NCBI RefSeq assembly: GCF_046000175.1
Contig: NZ_JBEOMB010000007.1
Coordinates: forward strand, 74,372 to 138,371
Length of the DNA: 64,000 bases
DNA from: Rhodoplanes sp046000175
GTDB taxonomy: Bacteria; Pseudomonadota; Alphaproteobacteria; Rhizobiales; Xanthobacteraceae
Direction of reading: 5' to 3'
Shown: positions 58,803-64,000 of the stretch, one piece after another
How positions within the stretch are numbered: the first letter of the stretch is position 1
Layout: each line of letters opens with the position of its first letter
The notes under the pieces: generated by a model
Database searches by the model: none
What the model saw: only the letters and a program-made list of their open reading frames with translations
Told to the model about the DNA's origin: nothing
Translations under genes and position numbers: made by a program

Positions 58803-59687
58803 ATGCCACAGACGCGAGGCGAACGCGGGACACGGCCGAAGCGCAAGGCGTCGGCGGCGGAGGCCGCACCGCCGGCCGAGAAGGACAGGGAGCGCGACGG
58901 CAAGCTCCGCGACAGGCGCGAGCGCGAGCGCGACGGAGGCGAGCGCGGAGGCGAGCGCGACAGAGGCGAGCGCGACAAGGGCGCGTCGCTGTCCGATCGG
59001 GCCTATCAGCAGATCAAGGAGATGATCCTCACCCTGTTCTTCCTGCCGGGACAGTATCTCAACGAGGCGGCGATCTGCGATCTGCTCAAGCTCGGCCGCA
59101 CGCCCGTGCATCAGGCGCTGCAGCTCCTGCAGGTCGAGGGCCTGGTCGAGGTGGTGCCGCGCAAGGGCGTCATCGTCCGCCCCGACTCGATCAACGAGGT
59201 GGTCGAGATTCTCGACGCCCGCATCCTGGTCGAGGTCGAGCTGGTGCGCCGCGCGGTCGCCAACAGCACCCGCGAGGACATCAAGGAGCTCACCGCGATC
59301 CTCGAGAAGACCAATCGCCGGCACGGCGGCGGCTCGCTGGATGCCTTCGTCGAGTCCGACCGCGCCTTCCACGTCAAGCTGTCGGCGATGTCCGGCAACG
59401 CCATCCTGGCCGATTTCGTCCGCCTGATGCACGAGCGCTCGACCCGCTTCTGGTATTTGCACCTGTGGCAGACCGTCGACGTCTACGCCGCCGGGCGCGA
59501 GCACCGCACCATCCTCGAGGCGATGGAGACGCGCGATCCGGAGCGCGCCGCCCGCGCCATGCGCAAGCACATCGAGAATCTGCGCGAGCGGCTCCAGCAC
59601 ATCCTCCATCACGGGCCCGGTCGCGGCGGCGTTCGCCCTGCGGCGGCCCCGGCGGCCCAGCCGCGCACCCGCCGCGCCGTCACCTGA
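58803..59687 (+). CDS. GntR-family (FCD/FadR-type) transcriptional regulator with a charged repeat N-terminus
   Basis: The 294-residue protein has a winged-helix domain (LSDRAYQQIKEMILTLFFLPGQYLNEAAICDLLKLGRTPVHQAL in pieces; about residues 62-130) and an FCD all-helical effector domain (EILDARILVEVELVRRAV, FHVKLSAMSGNAIL, HRTILEAMETRDPERAARAM). Before the DNA-binding domain, residues about 25-60 are almost only Arg, Glu, Asp and Gly in a repeating pattern (RERERDGGERGGERD), matching a short-period DNA repeat. I start at ATG 58803; the frame is open to 58560. It probably controls the divergent M24-liv genes. Confidence 0.88.
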   Translation: MPQTRGERGTRPKRKASAAEAAPPAEKDRERDGKLRDRRERERDGGERGGERDRGERDKGASLSDRAYQQIKEMILTLFFLPGQYLNEAAICDLLKLGRTPVHQALQLLQVEGLVEVVPRKGVIVRPDSINEVVEILDARILVEVELVRRAVANSTREDIKELTAILEKTNRRHGGGSLDAFVESDRAFHVKLSAMSGNAILADFVRLMHERSTRFWYLHLWQTVDVYAAGREHRTILEAMETRDPERAARAMRKHIENLRERLQHILHHGPGRGGVRPAAAPAAQPRTRRAVT

Positions 59688-59886
59688 GACGGCGACCGGA
59701 CCGACGCTCGAACCATCGCCCGAACCTGGACCTGTCCGGTCGTTCGGCCGGGCCGCCGTCCGGCGTCGCCCGGGCGGCAGCGGTCGCTTGATGCGGCGCC
59801 GCAAAGCTGGTTGATAGCGGCTGCCCGCGCCACGGCGTCGCCCGCCGGAAAGGCGGCCCGCACGCCTCCCAGGAGCCGCCGCCCGC

Positions 59887-60435
59887 ATGCACGACGCCCC
59901 GTTCGATCAGGCCCGCTTCCGCCAGGCCCTCGGCCGCTTCGCGACCGGGGTGGCGGTGGTGACGGCGCTCGCCCCGGACGGCGGCCGGCTCGGCATCACG
60001 GTGAGCTCGTTCAACTCCGTCTCGCTGCTGCCGCCCCTGATCCTGTTCAGCATCGCGCGCCGGGCCAACAGCTTCCCGGCCTGGCAGGCGGCGCGACACT
60101 ATGCCGTCAACGTGCTCTCGGAGGCACAGGAGGCGCTGTCCGATCGTTTCGCCAAGCCGAGCGGCGACCGCTGGGAGGGCGTCGAGACGGTCGACGGCCG
60201 CAACGGCGTGCCGCTGCTCGCGGGCTCGCTCGCCGTGCTCGAATGCGTCGCCCACGCCCGCCACCCGGGCGGCGACCACGAGATCTTCGTCGGCGAGGTC
60301 GAGGCCCTGGCGATCGGCGACACCCCGGCGCCGCGGCCGCTGGTGTTCTTCTCGGGCCGCTACCGCCGGCTCGACACGGCCGGCGAGGCGCATCTCGCCC
60401 CGTCCGACTCCCTGTTCCCGAAGAGCTGGGCCTGA
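59887..60435 (+). CDS. Flavin reductase-like domain protein
   Basis: The 182-residue protein matches the flavin-reductase-like FMN-binding fold. It has FRQALGRFATGVAVVTAL, the GITVSSFNSVSLLPPLILFSIAR motif, YAVNVLSEAQEALSDRFAKP and HEIFVGEVEALAIGD. Members give reduced flavin to two-component monooxygenases (HpaC, NtaB) or bind FMN. No monooxygenase partner is adjacent. It lies 200 bp after the GntR gene and may be transcribed with it. The start is ATG 59887. Confidence 0.9.
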   Translation: MHDAPFDQARFRQALGRFATGVAVVTALAPDGGRLGITVSSFNSVSLLPPLILFSIARRANSFPAWQAARHYAVNVLSEAQEALSDRFAKPSGDRWEGVETVDGRNGVPLLAGSLAVLECVAHARHPGGDHEIFVGEVEALAIGDTPAPRPLVFFSGRYRRLDTAGEAHLAPSDSLFPKSWA

Positions 60436-61057
60436 TTCCCGGCCCGTGCACGCCCGGCCGTAGACGATATTTTGTGCATGCCCAAGAGTGCGGCAGCCGC
60501 CCGTCTTGACTCTTCCGAGCGTTGCAGGCATCGAGGAAGCACCTAGATCCTGTGTTCAAGGAGGTTTCGCGTACTCGCGACGGGAGAGACCGGCCCCAGG
60601 CCGGCGCCGAAGGAGCAACCGCCCCGGAAACTCTCAGGCAAAAGGACCGTCGCGAGCAGGTGAATCTGGAAAGTGACCCGCCCGGTGACGAGCCGGGACG
60701 GGTCCGCCGACGGGATAACACTCTCAGGCACAGAGACAGATGGGGCGCCGTGGCGAGCCGAGCTTGTCGGAAGGCGCTTCCTGTCGAGTCGCGACCACCG
60801 GTCGCGCCGCGATACCGCCCCTCCCTTCAGTCCCGGCCCGCGTCCATCACCCCCGCTGACGTGCCCGCTCGCAGGCGTGCACGGCTGTCGACGTGACGGC
60901 GCATCGCCCTGGCATCCGCACCCGGCCCGCTCCGCGGCCCGGCGCGTCGTCGTCTCCGGACGGCTCGCGCCAACGATCGCGGCAGACCCGACCCATCGTC
61001 TCGGTCGCGATCGTCCGGATCGCGGCTGCCCGGATCGCCCCTGTCAGGACCTCGAGC
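60436..61057 (+). other. gcvP leader region
   Basis: This 622-bp interval contains the tandem glycine riboswitch and then about 316 nt of GC-rich sequence before the gcvP start. In-frame alternative starts exist in this spacer, but the translated sequence (Arg/Pro-rich) lacks GcvP similarity. Confidence 0.7.
60574..60741 (+). ncRNA. Tandem glycine riboswitch
   Basis: Two aptamers lie in tandem. Aptamer 1 (60574-60656) is closed by a 9-bp stem CTCGCGACG/CGTCGCGAG and contains GGAGAGACCGG, CGCCGAAGGAGCAA and AAACTCTCAGGCAAAAGGACCG. Aptamer 2 (60664-60741) contains GGAAAGTGACC, CGCCGACGGGATAA and CACTCTCAGGCACAGAGACAGAT. These core sequences match the known glycine riboswitch consensus. Binding of glycine normally turns on glycine cleavage genes; gcvP follows. 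Confidence 0.97.
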
Positions 61058-63946
<2,889 letters not shown>

Positions 63947-63963
63947 ACGCGCGGCCTCCTAAA

Positions 63964-63989
63964 ACCTCTCCCCGCGCGCGGGGAGAGGT
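63964..63989. repeat. Palindromic repeat downstream of gcvP
   Basis: Perfect palindrome ACCTCTCCCC-GCGCGC-GGGGAGAGGT. It is the same unit as in 7846-7979 and may be the start of a longer double element cut by the window edge. Confidence 0.85.
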
Positions 63990-64000
63990 CGACGTTCGCG

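Noticed and set aside
60893..61057. Upstream in-frame extension of gcvP
   Set aside because: The 55 extra residues are Arg/Pro-rich without GcvP similarity, and the region belongs to the riboswitch leader.

Overview
The window is about 64 kb of very GC-rich DNA from an anoxygenic phototrophic alphaproteobacterium. The order of bch and crt genes, the spirilloxanthin-type carotenoid genes (crtCDF), mesaconyl-CoA hydratase, an sdhCDAB operon and many palindromic intergenic repeats point to Hyphomicrobiales (Rhizobiales), something like a Rhodoplanes or Rhodopseudomonas relative. The genus is an inference. I see no transposase, CRISPR array, tRNA or rRNA gene.

Positions 1-12,307 are one end of a photosynthesis gene cluster. 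On the minus strand lie bchX (cut by the window edge), bchC, crtF, crtE, a 56-residue membrane ORF, bchJ, bchE, crtB and crtI; crtD and crtC lie on the plus strand. They make bacteriochlorophyll and acyclic, methoxylated carotenoids. Four intergenic regions carry TGT-N12-ACA boxes or near matches of the PpsR/CrtJ type, in three cases as pairs separated by exactly 8 bp.

Positions 12,500-29,204 (all minus) hold accessory metabolism. There is a four-gene molybdenum hydroxylase whose Mo subunit is split in two. A two-gene ATP-citrate-lyase-like pair (ATP-grasp beta subunit, then a CoA-ligase/citrate-synthase fusion) is followed, on its upstream side, by an orphan tricarboxylate-binding protein. 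Then come a glucose-dehydrogenase-type SDR, a GH63-like glucosidase with a small secreted partner, a TPR protein and a GntP permease. Positions 29,335-34,290 are a compact coenzyme F420 operon (cofE-cofD-cofC-fbiC), uncommon in Proteobacteria. Positions 34,416-38,528 hold opgH, an FkbM methyltransferase and a polytopic membrane protein with a palindromic repeat inserted in frame.

Positions 38,599-48,399 hold a BchC-like dehydrogenase, a proline-rich protein, a VOC protein, sdhCDAB, mesaconyl-CoA hydratase and glnD. From 48,719 there is a SsuABC-type transporter (plus strand). Converging on it is a branched-chain amino acid type transporter (livHMFG plus binding protein) preceded by an M24 metallopeptidase, with a divergent GntR regulator. 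The window ends with a flavin reductase and a tandem glycine riboswitch upstream of gcvP.

Palindromic repeats recur about a dozen times, often between cotranscribed genes and twice inside coding sequence. Start sites, repeats and regulatory sites were read by eye from the sequence; family assignments rest on recognised motifs and context, not on database searches.
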